Assembly: GCA_009667805.1 (NCBI GenBank)
Contig: CM019064.1
Span: 268,875,662 to 268,939,661, forward strand
DNA from: Leptobrachium leishanense
Lineage: Eukaryota > Chordata > Amphibia > Anura > Megophryidae
DNA: 64,000 nucleotides
Direction: 5' to 3'
The first letter of the stretch is position 1. Each line of letters starts with the position of its first letter. The translations under genes were made by a program, and so were the position numbers. The notes under the pieces were generated by a model. The model searched no databases. It worked only from the letters and a program-made list of their open reading frames with translations, and was not told the origin of the DNA. This document shows positions 1 through 11,195 of this stretch, piece after piece.

Positions 1-68
1 CGATCCGCTCGAACAGGCTAAGTTCGGGTCGAACCCCGAACCGTCCGAACCCGAACAGCTCATCCTTA
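1..68 (-). mobile_element. Terminal fragment of a GAACCCGAA-rich hAT-like element
   Basis: On the minus strand this reads from a TAAGGATGAGC end into repeats of GTTCGGGTTCGGACGG type. It resembles the end of the element starting at 61044 (TAGGGATGAGCCGAAC). It abuts the C-terminal coding part of the Tc1-like transposase at 69-72, so it probably interrupts that gene. The other end lies outside the window. Confidence 0.5.
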
Positions 69-71
69 GTC

Positions 72-868
72 TCAAGTAGTTGCCACCAGGTTTGTATACA
101 TCTTAGGAGAAATTTTGTCACACTCCTCTACGCAGATCATCTCCAAGTCTTTAAGGTTTCGAGGCTGATGTTTGCCAAATCGAATCTTCAGCTCCCTCCA
201 CGAATTTTCTATGGGATTAAGCTCTGTAGACTGGCTAGGCCACTCCAGGACCTTAATGTGCTTCTTCTTGAGCCACTCCTTTGTAGCCTTTGATGCAGTG
301 AAGTTGTCCTGTCCCTTTAGCAGAAAAACACCCCTAAAGCCTAAAGTTTCCATCTCCATTTTTGGCGGTGGAGATGGTGTTCTTGGGGCCATAGCCAGCA
401 TTACTCCTCCTCCAAACACTGCGAGTTGTGGTGAAGCCAAAGAGCTTGATTTTGTTTTCTATCTGACCACAACACTTTCAACCAGTTCTCATCTGAATCA
501 TTCAGATGGACCTGTACATGTGCTATCTTGAGCAGGGTGACCTTGCGAGCTCTGCAGGATTTCAGTCTTTCACAGCGTAGTGGGTTACCAATTGTTTTTT
601 TGGTGACTATGGTCCCAGCTACCTTGAGATCACTGACAAGATCCTCCCGTGTAGTTCTGGCCTAATTTCTCACCGTTCTCATGATCATTGAAACTCCACG
701 AGGTGAGATTGACAGCTATTTGTGTTTCTTCTATTTGCAAATAATGGCACCAACTGTTGTCACCTTCTCACCAAGCTGCTTGGCGATGATCTTGTAGCCC
801 ATTCCAGCCTTGTGTAGGTCGATAATCTTCTCCCTGTCATCCTTGGACAGCTCTTTGGTCTTGGCCAT
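72..868 (-). pseudogene. Tc1-like transposase pseudogene
   Basis: The minus-strand start at 868 encodes [12 protein letters not shown], the usual first residues of amphibian and fish Tc1 transposases with their N-terminal paired-like helix-turn-helix. The C-terminal part (440-72) is open and contains [29 protein letters not shown] (the third catalytic acid of the DDE triad lies in NPIENSW) and the closing [11 protein letters not shown]. The middle has frame breaks and the last residues are missing. The intact protein would act in the nucleus, cutting and pasting DNA at TA sites. This copy cannot be functional. Family assignment is secure from the motifs; exact subfamily is not. Confidence 0.85.
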
Positions 869-1220
869 GGTGGAGAGTTTGAAATCGGATTGCTTCTGTG
901 GACAGGTGTCTTTTATACAGGTAACAAACTGAGATTAGGAGCACTCCCTTTAAGAGAGTGCTCCTAATCTCAGCATGCAGTGGCGTCACTAGGGTTGGTG
1001 TCACCCGGTGCGGTAACTTATGGTGTCACCCCCCCCCGAGTTTTACGGAATTTTTTAACTAATCTTACTCCTAAATCAGTACTCCCATATAACACTGAAT
1101 GCTCAGACACACAGCGCACATTACTGTGAGGTTTATTGCTGTGGAGCTCTCTCATATGCTCACACAAATTTTTGCCAAATGCCAGCAAGTACGGTGCCTG
1201 TTCGAAGGCAGTGAAAGCAC

Positions 1221-4180
1221 ACATGGATATATATTGCCCCAAGCAGCTCTGGATATATTTCCCCCAGCAGCTCAAACATGGATATATATTGCCCCCAGCT
1301 CACATATGGATATATTGCCCCAGCTCACAATTATATATTGTCCCCAGCAGCTCACCCATGGATATATATTGCCCCAGCTCACATATGGATATATTGCGCC
1401 TCAGCTCACATATGGATATATTGCCCCAGACCAGCTCACACATGGAAATATTGCCCCAGACCAGCTCACACATGGATATATTGCCCCAGACCAGCTCACA
1501 CATGGATATTGCCGCAGCTCTCATGGATATGCCCCCAGCACGCATGGATACTGCCCCAGCTCACATGGATATGCCCCAGCTCTCATGGTTATGCCCCAGC
1601 TCTCATGGATATGCCCTAGCAGCTCTCATGGATATGCCCCAGGAGCTCTCATGGATATGCCCCAGGAGCTCTCATGGACATTGCCCCCAGCTCATGGATA
1701 TGCCCCAGCAGCTCTCATGGATATTGCCCCCCAGCTCATGGATATGCCCCAGGAGCTCTCATGGATATGCCCTTGCAGCTCTCATGGATATGCCCCAGGA
1801 GCTCTCATGGATATGCCCCAGCAGCTCTCATGGATATTGTCCCCAGCTCATGGATATGCCCCAGCAGCTCTCATGGATATTGCCCCCAGCTCATGGATAT
1901 GCCCCAGGAGCTCTCATGGATATGCCCCAGGAGCTCTCATGGATATGCCCCAGCAGCTCTCATGTATAATGCCCCAGCTCCTCTCATGGATATGCCCCAG
2001 CTCCTCTCATGGATATGCCCCAACAGCTCTCATGGATACTGCCCCAGCTCCTCTCATGGATATGCCCCAGCTCCTCTCATGGATATGCCCCAGCAGCTCT
2101 TATGCATATGCCCCAGCTCCTCTCATGGATATGCCCCAGCTCCTCTCATGGATATGCCCCAGGAGCTCTCATGGATATGCCCCAGCAGCTCTCATGGATA
2201 TTGCCCCAGCTCATGGATATGCCCCAGCAGCTCTCATGGATATTGCCCCCAGCTCATGGATATGCCCCAGGAGCTCTCATGGATATGCCCTAGGAGCTCT
2301 CATGGATATGCCCCAGCAGCTCTCATGGATATGCCCCAGCAGCTCTCATGGATATGCCCCAGGAGCTCACATGTATATGCCCCAGGAGCTCTCATGGATA
2401 TGCCCCAGGAGCTCTCATGGATATGCCCCAGCAGCTCTCATGGATATGCCCCAGCAGCTCTCATGTATAATGCCCCATCTCATCTCATGAATATGCCCCA
2501 GCTCCTCTCATGGATATGCCCCAGTTCCTCTCATGGATATGCCCCAACCCCTCTCATGGATATGCCCCAACAGCTCTCATGGATACTGCCCCAGCTCCTC
2601 TCATGGATATGCCCCAGATCCTCTCATGGATATGCCCCAGCAGCTCTCATGGATATGCCCCAACAGCTCTCATGGATAATGCCCCATCTCATCTCATGAA
2701 TATGCCCCAGCTCCTCTCATGGATATGCCCCAGCTGCTCTCATGGATATGCCCCAGCAGCTCTCATGGATATGCCCCAGCTCCTCTCATGGATATGCCCC
2801 AGCTCCTCTCATGGATATGCCCCAGGAGCTCTCATGGATATATTGCCCCAGACCAGCTCACACATGGATATATTGCCCCAGACCAGCTCACACATGGATA
2901 TATTGCCCCCAGACCAGCTCACGCATGGATATTGCCCCAGCTCTCATGGATATGCCCCCCCAGCACACATGGATACTGCCCCAGCTCACATGGATATGCC
3001 CCAACTCTCATGGCTATGCCCCAGCTCTCATGGATATGCCCTAGCAGCTCTCATGAATATGCCCCAGGAGCTCTCATGGATATGCCCCAGGAGCTCTCAT
3101 GGATATGCCACAGCAGCTCTCATGGATATTGCCCCAGCTCATGGATATGCCCCAGCAGCTCTCATGGATATTGCCCCCAGCTCATGGATATGCCCCAGGA
3201 GCTCTCATGGATATGCCCCAGGAGCTCTCATGGATATGCCCCAGCAGCTCTCATGGAAATGCCCCAGGAGCTCACATGTATATGCCCCAGGAGCTCTCAT
3301 GGATATGCCCCAGGAGCTCTCATGGATATGCCCCAGCAGCTCTCATGGATATGCCCCAGCAGCTCTCATGTATAATGCCCCATCTCCTCTTATGGATATG
3401 CCCCAGCTCCTCTCATGGATATGCCCCAGCTCCTCTCATGGATATGCCCCAGCCCCTCTCCTGGATATGCCCCAACAGCTCTCATGAATACTGCCCCAGC
3501 TCCTCTCATGGATATGCCCCAGCTCTACTCATGGATATGCCCCAGCAGCTCTCATGGATATGCCCCAACAGCTCTCATGGATAATGCCCCAGCAGCTCTC
3601 ATGGATATGCCCCAGCAGTTCTCATGGATATGCCCCAGCAGTTCTCATGGATATGCCCCAGCTCCTCTCATGGATATGCCCCAGCTCCTCTCATGGATAT
3701 GCCCCAGCTCCTCTCATGGATATGCCCCAGGAGCTCTCATGGATATATTGCCCCAGACCAGCTCACACATGGATATATTGCCCCAGACCAGCTCACACAT
3801 GGATCTATTGCCCCCAGACCAGCTCACACATGGATATATTGCCCCCAGACCAGCTCACACCTGGATATTGCCCCAGCTCTCATGGATATGCCCCCAGCAC
3901 ACATGGATACTGCCCCAGCTCACATGGATATGCCCCAACTCTCATGGTTATGCCCCAGCTCTCATGGATATGCCCCAGCAGCTCTCATGGATATGCCCCA
4001 GGAGCTCTCATGGATATGCCCCAGCTGCTCTCATGGATATGCCCCAGCAGCTCTCATGGATATGCCCCAGCAGCTCTCATAGATATGCCCCAGGAGCTCT
4101 CATGGATATGCCCCAGCAGCTCTCATGGATATGCCCCAGCTCTTCTCATGGATATGCCCCAGCAGCTCTCATGGATATAA
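1221..4180 (+). repeat. 23-bp minisatellite array (about 3 kb)
   Basis: Tandem units of the form CATGGATATGCCCCAGC plus a variable AGCTCT, GAGCTCT or TCCTCT end, mostly 23 bp, with ATATATTGCC variants at the left edge. Because 23 is not a multiple of three and the unit has no stop in any forward frame, all three plus frames stay open for long runs. A block with GACCAGCTCACACATGG followed by GCACACATGGATACTGCC recurs near 1430-1600, 2860-3030 and 3760-3960, showing higher-order duplication. Confidence 0.95.
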
Positions 4181-4204
4181 TGCCCTCTGAGCCTCCGGCG
4201 GCAT

Positions 4205-4302
4205 GGAGCTTGGACGCTCGCCTGGGGGAGCCACGTGACCAGCCGCGATCTCGCGAGAACTCGGCTGGTGACGTGGTTCCCCCAGACGAGCGCCGAAGCT
4301 CC
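4205..4302. repeat. GC-rich hairpin beside the satellite
   Basis: Arms of about 40 nt pair imperfectly: GGAGCTTGGACGCTCGCCTG with CAGACGAGCGCCGAAGCTCC, and GAGCCACGTGACCAGCCG with CGGCTGGTGACGTGGTTC. The loop contains TCGCGA. A comparable hairpin flanks the other satellite-bearing hAT element (51561-51691). Confidence 0.8.
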
Positions 4303-4467
4303 ACAGCTTCGGACGCTCGCGGGGAGCCGAACACTGCGTCGCAGGGGGAGACATCCGCCCTTAGGGTGACGGTGTCACCCTAAGGGCGGGTGTCACCTGG
4401 TGCGGGCCACACCCCCTGCCCCCACCTTGCAACGCCACTGTCAGCATGTTACCTGTATAAAAGACAC

Positions 4468-5200
4468 TGTCATGATCCACCTGGGGCGCTGTCTCGGTCT
4501 GGATCCTCTGACGCCTCCCTTGGTCACCCCTTTTGCCGTTACCTGCATGTCCTATGTAGATGCCAGGACTTTGTTTTGGTTTTTCTTTTTTTTTTCTCTC
4601 ACGTTCAGCTCAACCTTGATTACTGGCATTCTAATGATCATCACCTGCAGATCATCCTGCCCAGCCTCCTTGTGTATATAAGGAGGCCTCTCTCCTGTAG
4701 CTTTACTTCCTCATTGAAGTTTGGACTTTGCTGATCTATGGTTTGGATACGCCTTGTGCTGACCATAGCCGCTGAATACCCATCTGGAACCCATCTGTGA
4801 ACCTTCCTCCCTCTGCATACCGGTAACTCTCTTCAATTGTCTCAAGTACCCCCTTTTTTGGATTTCTGTGTATGACCCCCTGGCTATGGACTTTTGACTA
4901 TCCTGATTTCCGTGTATGACCCCCTGGCTATGGACTTTTGACTATCCTGATTTCTGTACCCCTCGATATCTGCTTGCCACCCTGACCACGAGTTTGCCTC
5001 ATCCTTAACGGATACCTTGCCTTGGACTTTATCTTTTCTGTTCAGCATTATTCCTCCATTTTGTGCTCAGCGAAGCAGATTCATTTGTTTTTTGCTGTTT
5101 TGTATATTAATAAATATTTTTGTTTTTGACCCCTCAACTTGCATATTTCATCACTGCACACTGGGCTCACACATGCGACCCACGCAAAGTCCGCTTGACA
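4468..5200 (+). repeat. 5' LTR of the gag-only element
   Basis: TG...CA ends. A TATA box (GTATATAAGG) lies at about 4673-4682 and AATAAA at 5109-5114, giving a U3/R/U5 layout. It contains a tandem duplication of about 52 bp (GTGTATGACCCCCTGGCTAT at about 4869 and 4911). The bases right after the LTR (GAATGAGG) do not match a tRNA primer site starting TGG, so priming may be by another route. Confidence 0.88.
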
Positions 5201-5202
5201 GA

Positions 5203-7718
5203 ATGAGGAAGTCTTTAAACCGTGAGCCCGCAGTGAGCCAAGCAGTAAAAGAGTATGTGACGGGGTTAATGGAGGAAATCTTGCAGCAAGTAGATCTGTT
5301 ATTTGTTGACCTGCATAAAGGCTTAAGGGGCATCTCAGCTAAGGTGCGAGTTCCAGTTTCTAAAAAGGGGCCCAGAGAAACCCTAACCCTGGAGGAGCGT
5401 GCGAGGAGAAGGTCAAACAACTTGTGCTTCTACTGCGGGAGTGACCAGCACAGATTGTCAACCTGCCCTCTGCGCCCCCACAAGCCATCCAGCACCCCAC
5501 CTGAGTCAGCGTCAACCAAAAGGACTTTGGTTGCCAGGTCTTCCCCCACTAAGTCGAAAAGGTCAGCTTCCGTCAAAGCAGTGCCCTTGAGTCCTCCTGA
5601 AGCACTGCCCATCAAGTCGAAGAAGACTTGGCCTGTCAGAGACAAGACATCCTTGAAATCAAGGAAAGAAAATTTGTCTGCCAATTCCTTGCCCCCAAAG
5701 CCTAGAAAGGCTTTGCCTGCCAAGTCCTTGCCCGAGAGGTCCATCGCTGAATCATTGGACGCAAATCCTGAAACCGTGCAGCAAGATTCCTACCAAACTG
5801 AACCTATGGATTCCCAATCCACCCTGCCCACAGAACATGTTCCAGCCGTACCGATGGAGGAAGAGCCCAGCGTGCCTACAGAGCCTGACCCCGTGGTGCC
5901 CATGGAGATAGCGTCTGTCCTACCCTCCGGTATGACACCCACCACTCCAAGCCGGCACCTCACGGCTAACTGTGTTACCGCTCCAGTGCCTTCCAGTCGG
6001 CGTATCTCATGTTACTCATCGGCTTCTGAGAACTACTCGTCAAACGAGTGGGATTCTGTGGATTCAGAAGAGGAATTCCCTAAAGAGACTGCACGTCACC
6101 CTCGAGGGCAACCTGGCAGGTTCATTGGGTGCATGAGGACCACCTACATAGGAACCACGTTCACTTCCCCGGCCTATGTTTCTGAGCCTTCCCAGGCCTC
6201 TGTCCGTAAGCCTTCACAGGCTTCTGTATCTGAGTCTTCTCAGGCCTCCGTCTCTGAGCCTTCTCAGGCCTCCGTCTGAGCCTTCTCAGGCCTCCGTCTC
6301 TGAGCCTTCTCAGGCCTCCGTCTCTGAGCCTTCTCAGGCCTCTGTCCCCAAGCCTTCTCAGGCCTCTGTCCCCAAGCCTTCTCAGGCCTCTGTCCCCAAG
6401 CCTTCTCAGGCCTCTGTCCCCAAGCCTTCTCAGGCCTCTGTCCCTAAGCCTTCTCAGGCCTCTGTCCCTAAGCCTTCTCAGGCCTCTGTCCCTAAGCCTT
6501 CTCAGGCCTCTGTCCCTAAGCCTTCTCAGGCCTCTGTCCCTAAGCCTTCTCAGGCCTCTGTCCCTAAGCCTTCTCAGGCCTCTGTCCCTAAGCCTTCTCA
6601 GGCCTCTGTCCCTAAGCCTTCTCAGGCCTCTGTCCCTAAGCCTTCTCAGGCCTCTGTCCCTAAGCCTTCCCAGGCCTCTGTCTATAAGCCTTCCCAGGCC
6701 TCTGTCTATAAGCCTTCCCAGGCCTCTGTCCCTAAGCCTTCTCAGGCCTCTGTCCCTAAGCCTTCTCAGGCCTCTGTCCCCGAGCCTTCCCAGGCCTGTC
6801 TATAAGCCTTCCCAGGCCTCTGTCTATAAGCCTTCCCAGGCCTCTGTCTATAAGCCTTCCCAGGCCTATGTTTCTGAGCCTTCTCAGGCCTATGTTTCTG
6901 AGCCTTCTCAGGCCTATGTTTCTGAGCCTTCTCAGGCCTATGTTTCTGAGCCTTCTCAGGCCTATGTTTCTGAGCCTTCTCAGGCCTATGTTTCTGAGCC
7001 TTCTCAGGCCTATGTTTCTGAGCCTTCTCAGGCCTATGTTTCTGAGCCTTCTCAGGCCTATGTTTTTGAGCCTTCTCAGGCCTCTGTCAATAAGCCTTCT
7101 CAGGCTCCAGTAACCAAGTCATCGCAGAGCCCAGCTGTCGCTTCCACAGTGTCGCCGCAGAGCCCAGCAGTGTCCTCGGATTTAGTATGCACTTCCAATG
7201 GGAACTGGATCCGTAAAGGGGACTTACAAACATTTGAAAAGGCGCTTAAAGCACTTATTGCTGAAGGGCAACGTCCTGAGTGCTCCAAGCCTAAATCTGG
7301 GCGATCGCGCCGGAGGTCCGCCTACATCGGCACCACTGTCCGTACCCCTGAAGGTCTGATCACCTTGGAACCAATACCTCCCGAGTTTACGTATGGCTCC
7401 AATGGTACCGTGGTTAGGTGTACGGACCTTCGAGTATTTAAAAATGCCCAGAGTGCCTGGAAGGCACACCGCAGAAAGGAGACTCGTTCTAACCGTGCAT
7501 CCAGCTCTAAGGGACTGTTGCCCGTTGTCACGGGACTTGTTGCCTACGGATCTCCTGAGCCACCTGTTGTGGATACTGTTCCTGAAGGCTGTGCCTTGGC
7601 CTCTAACGGCGCATGGATCATCAAAGAAGATTTGGCGAAATTTGAGCACCTCATAAGTACATATGGAGACGTTTATAGTGAACCCGGTTCCGATTCCGAG
7701 TACATTGGTTGGTGGTGA
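5203..7718 (+). pseudogene. Gag-like protein with CCHC knuckle and PSQASV repeat tail (two frame breaks)
   Basis: The likely start is the ATG at 5203, just after the LTR; an in-frame ATG at 5173 lies in the U5. Residues of about 60-80 hold CFYCGSDQHRLSTC, a CX2CX4HX4C zinc knuckle of gag nucleocapsid type, preceded by a helical VTGLMEEILQQVDLLF stretch. Then follow Pro/Ser/Lys-rich linkers, an acidic segment and an array of 8-residue PKPSQASV or SEPSQAYV units. The C-terminal part (7149-7718) has three copies of a SNG..W..K.DL..FE-like motif. The frame shifts at about 6277 and 6799, each explained by loss of one CT dinucleotide within the array. It would form the particle; function of the C-terminal repeat domain is unknown to me. 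Confidence 0.8.
6176..7110 (+). repeat. 24-bp coding minisatellite (PSQASV array)
   Basis: About 38 units of CCTTCTCAGGCCTCTGTCCC type, 24 bp each, encoding KPSQASVP or EPSQAYVS. Two subfamilies are segregated: CCTAAG units in the first two thirds and TATGTTTCTGAG units in the last third. A 24-bp period preserves reading frame, unlike the 23-bp satellite upstream. Confidence 0.95.
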
Positions 7719-7768
7719 CCTGCGTTTTGTCTCCAGTTCCAGCTTCGGTGCCCGGAGTGCACCCGTCA

Positions 7769-7780
7769 GGAGGGGGGTGA
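7769..7780 (+). other. Polypurine tract
   Basis: GGAGGGGGGTGA directly precedes the 3' LTR and is the expected plus-strand primer. Confidence 0.75.
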
Positions 7781-8520
7781 TGTCATGATCCACCTGGGGC
7801 GCTGTCTCGGTCTGGATCCTCTGACGCCTCCCTTGGTCACCCCTTTTGCCGTTACCTGCATGTCCTATGTAGATGCCAGGACTTTGTTTTGGTTTTTCTT
7901 TTTTTTTTCTCTCACGTTCAGCTCAACCTTGATTACTGGCATTCTAATGATCATCACCTGCAGATCATCCTGCCCAGCCTCCTTGTGTATATAAGGAGGC
8001 CTCTCTCCTGTAGCTTTACTTCCTCATTGAAGTTTGGACTTTGCTGATCTATGGTTTGGATACTCCTTGTGCTGACCATAGCCGCTGAATACCCATCTGG
8101 AACCCATCTGTGAACCTTCCTCCCTCTGCATACCGGTAACTCTCTTCAATTGTCTCAAGTACCCCCTTTTTTGGATTTCCGTGTATGACCCCCTGGCTAT
8201 GGACTTTTGACTATCCTGATTTCCGTGTATGACCCCCTGGCTATGGACTTTTGACTATCCTGATTTCTGTACCCCTCGATATCTGCTTGCCACCCTGACC
8301 ACGAGTTTGCCTCATCCTTAACGGATACCTTGCCTTGGACTTTATCTTTTCTGTTCAGCATTATTCCTCCATTTTGTGCTAAGCGAAGCAGATTCATTTG
8401 TTTTTTGCTGTTTTGTATATTAATAAATATTTTTGTTTTTGACCCCTCAACTTGCATATTTCATCACTGCTCACTGCACACTGGGCTCACACATGCGACC
8501 CACGCAAAGTCCGCTTGACA
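7781..8520 (+). repeat. 3' LTR of the gag-only element
   Basis: 740 bp against 733 bp for the 5' copy. The length difference is a 7-bp TCACTGC duplication near 8466-8479. Same TATA box and AATAAA as the 5' LTR. Confidence 0.9.
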
Positions 8521-8855
8521 GACACCTGGGAGCTAGAAATCTTGCTGATTTGATAGAGGATCAAATACTTATTTCACTCATTAAAATGCTAATTCATTTA
8601 TAACTTTTTGGAAATGGTTTTTCTTTTGTTATTCTGTCTCTCACTGTTAAAATAAACCTACCATTAACATTATAGACTGATCATCTATTTGTCAGTGGGC
8701 AAACGTACAAAATCAGCAGGGGATCAAATCATTTTTCCCTCACTGTATATTAATTTTCTTACATAAATTATAACCTGTACAAAATAGATCACAATCTATA
8801 TTAAGACCCCTTTTATTTAGTTTTAAACCTAAAAATCACCTAATTTAATTACATA

Positions 8856-10457
8856 CAGTCAGGTCCAGAAATATTGGGACATCGACACAATTCTAACATC
8901 TTTGGCTCTATACACCACCACAATGGAGTTGGAATGAAACAAACACCATGTGCTTTAACTGCAGACTGTCAGCTTTAATTTGAGGGTGTGTACATCCAAC
9001 TCAGGTGAACGGTGTAGGACTTACAGCAGTTTGCAGATGTGCCTCCCACTTGTTAAGGGACCAAAGGTAATGGGACAGAATAATAATCATAAATCAAACT
9101 TTCCCTTCTTAATACTTGGTTGCAAATCCTATGCAGTCAATCACAGCCTGAAGTCTGGAACGCATAGACATCACCAGACGCTGGGTTGCATCCCTGGTGA
9201 TGCTCTGCCAGGCCTCTACTGCAATTGTCTTCAGTTCCTGCTTGTTCTTGGGGTATTTTCCCTTCAGTTTTGTCTTCAGCAAGTGAAATGCATGCTCAAT
9301 GGGATTCAGGTCAGGTGATTGACTTGGCCATTGCATAACATTCCACTTCTATCCCTTCAAAAACTCTTTGGTTTTTGCAGTATGCTTTGGGTCATTGTCC
9401 ATCTGCACTGTGAAGCGCCGTCCAATGAGTTCTGCAGCATTTGTCTCAATGTGAGCAGATAATATTGCCTGAAACACTTCAGAATTCATCCTGCTGCTTT
9501 TGTCAGCAGTCACATCATCAATAAATACAAGAGAACCAGTTCCATTGGCAGCCATACATGCCCACGCCGTGACACTACCACCACCATGCTTCACTGATGA
9601 GGTGGTATGTTTAGGATCATGAGCAGTTCCTTTCCTTCTCCATACTCTTCTCTTCCCATCACTCTGGTACAAGTTGATCTTAGTCTCATCTCCTGTGCAT
9701 AGGATCTTGTTCCAGAACTGTGAAGGCTTTGTTAGGTGTTGTTTGGCAAACTCTAATCTGGCCTTCCTGTTTTTGAGGCTCACCAATGGTTTACATCTTG
9801 TGGTCAACCCTCTGTATTCACTCTGGTGAAGTCTTCTCCTGATTGTTGACTTTGACACACATACACCTACCTCCTGGAGAGTGTTCTTGATCTGGCCAAC
9901 TGTTGTGAAGGGTGTTTTCTTCACCAGGGAAAGAATTCTTTGGTCATCCACCACAGTTGTTTTCCGTGGTCTCACTGGTCTTTGGTGTTGCTGAGCTCAC
10001 AGGTGCATTCCTTCTTTTTGAGAATGTTCTTGCTATCTCTCTGATGGGTTTGTTTTGTTTCTTCAGCCTAATGATGGCTTGCTTCACTGATAGTGACAGC
10101 TCTTTGGATCTCATCTTGAGAGTTGACAGCAACAGATTCCAAATGCAATTAGCACACTTGAAATGAACTCTGGGCCTTTTATCTGCACATTGTAATTGGG
10201 GTAATGAGGGATTATCACACACCTGGCCATGGAACAGCTGAGAAGCCAATTGTCCCTTAACAAGTGGGAGGCACATCTGCAAACTGCTGTAAGTCCTACA
10301 CCGTTCACCTGAGTTGGATGTACACACCCTCAAATTAAAGATGACAGTCTGCAGTTAAAGCACATTGTGTTTTTTTCATTCCAACTCCATTGTGGTGGTA
10401 TATAGAGCCAAAGATGTTAGAATTGTGTCGATGTCCCAATATTTCTGGACCTGACTG
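8856..10457 (-). mobile_element. Tc1-like transposon with complete ends
   Basis: TIRs begin CAGTCAGGTCCAGAAATATT on both strands and extend further inwards, continuing over roughly 180 bp with interruptions. TA lies on both sides (8854-8855 and 10458-10459). Length is 1602 bp, standard for Tc1. The transposase runs on the minus strand and is broken, so this is an inactive full-length copy. Confidence 0.93.
9109..10114 (-). pseudogene. Tc1-like transposase, one frameshift and one nonsense codon
   Basis: The start at 10114 encodes MRSKELSLSVKQAIIRL (DNA-binding helix-turn-helix with GRPR-like MRPRKT following). Catalytic signatures in order: CTGDETKINLYQ (first D), FTVQMDNDPKHTAK (second D) and WPSQSPDLNPIEHAF (E, DD34E type). 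The frame changes between about 9975 and 10010, and a TAG at 9349-9351 separates FLKG from KWNVMQWP. Reading to the stop at 9109 gives the usual Tc1 length of about 335 codons. Two lesions make it non-functional as assembled. Confidence 0.92.
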
Positions 10458-10723
10458 TATGCAGCTAAGTATACAAATATTATGTTAATATAGATTTTGA
10501 TTTGTTATATTTTTTTAAGACCTCTTTTATTGTTTTAAACCACAAGTTCCACTGCATCTCTATTTACCCCATCTGAATAGAATTTCTAGATTTTAATGAC
10601 ATATTATGTTGCACTTAACCATTTTTATATTCTACTTGTGTTCATTGATTCTTGTACAGTGTGACCTACATAATGTAACGTCCATGGACACGGGAAAATG
10701 TTATAAAATGTTATTCCTGCTAA

Positions 10724-11148
10724 GGCTAGGGTCAGACGAACGCATTTTTATGTTGTCTGTGAAAAAGTGCGTTCGAACGAATGGACGCATTTTTTCACAG
10801 AATACGTGATAGTGGTCATACTATGCGCATTTTCGTCCGTGATTTTGTACGGATCATCAATAAAACTCTTTTTGTGTCTGGACGTTATGTTGGCCGGACA
10901 TTAGCAGCGTCTGACGTCTCCTAATCACGCACACACGCCGCTAGCGGGCGCAGCGCACTCTGTACGTCAGTACCTGCGGTTTCACGTTCTCGAAAAAATG
11001 CGTTCATTTTCCACTTGCGTTGCGCAGCCGGACTTTTGTGCGACCGTACTTCGTATATTGGCCGTCATTGCCCGGCATCTGCTGCTAGTGCGGCCGTGAT
11101 TAAGTGCGCCAGAACGCGCGTTCGCACTGCCTCAGTCTGACCCTAGCC
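10724..11148. mobile_element. Harbinger-type MITE, family A
   Basis: TIR GGCTAGGGTCAGACG at the left and its complement at the right; 3-bp TSD TAA on both sides (10721-10723 and 11149-11151). It is rich in CpG and ACGT-type words. Three more copies of this family lie at 12990, 27690 and 55513. Confidence 0.85.
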
Positions 11149-11195
11149 TAAGTGAATCTTTCAACTCATTTTTTCACATGTAGAGGTTTTACAAG

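Larger units (their letters stand above)
978..4440. mobile_element. hAT-type nonautonomous element filled with a 23-bp satellite
   Basis: Ends are CAGTGGCGTCACTAGG on the left and ..TTGCAACGCCACTG on the right, which are inverted over CAGTGGCGT. Both flanks carry the exact 8-bp duplication TCAGCATG (970-977 and 4441-4448), diagnostic of hAT insertion. The subterminal GTGTCACC motifs are repeated on both sides. About 85 percent of the interior is a minisatellite, followed by a GC-rich hairpin. No transposase is present. It sits inside the Tc1-like element. A satellite-free relative with the same ends lies at 11196-11768. Confidence 0.88.
4468..8520 (+). mobile_element. Gag-only LTR retrotransposon (Ty3/gypsy-like, nonautonomous)
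   Basis: Two direct LTRs (4468-5200 and 7781-8520) begin TGTCATGATCC and end CCGCTTGACA. The 5-bp TSD GACAC lies at 4463-4467 and 8521-8525. A polypurine tract precedes the 3' LTR. The interior of about 2.6 kb holds only a gag-like reading frame with a CCHC knuckle and a long repeat; no protease, RT or integrase is detectable. Propagation would need enzymes in trans. The two LTRs differ by a 7-bp TCACTGC duplication and a few substitutions. Confidence 0.9.
69..8747 (-). mobile_element. Tc1-like DNA transposon, split by two later insertions
   Basis: Surviving pieces are 69-977, 4449-4467 and 8526-8745. Removing the two insertions and one copy of each TSD restores the inner inverted repeat of the 5' UTR: CAGGTGTCTTTTATACAGG at 903-921 pairs with CCTGTATAAAAGACACCTGG. 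The outer end at 8745 (..TCCCTCACTG followed by TA) is a typical Tc1 terminus. The copy is also truncated near 69, apparently by a GAACC-rich element. It carries a dead transposase. Confidence 0.85.

Noticed and set aside
1099..4383. Several long forward ORFs rich in MDMPQ, LSWICP and SSHGYAP
   Set aside because: They are translations of a stop-free 23-bp satellite in all three frames, inside a hAT element; no start context, no frame preference and no known domain.
6868..7113. MFLSLLRP repeat ORF
   Set aside because: Out-of-frame reading of the PSQAYV coding repeat of the gag-only element.
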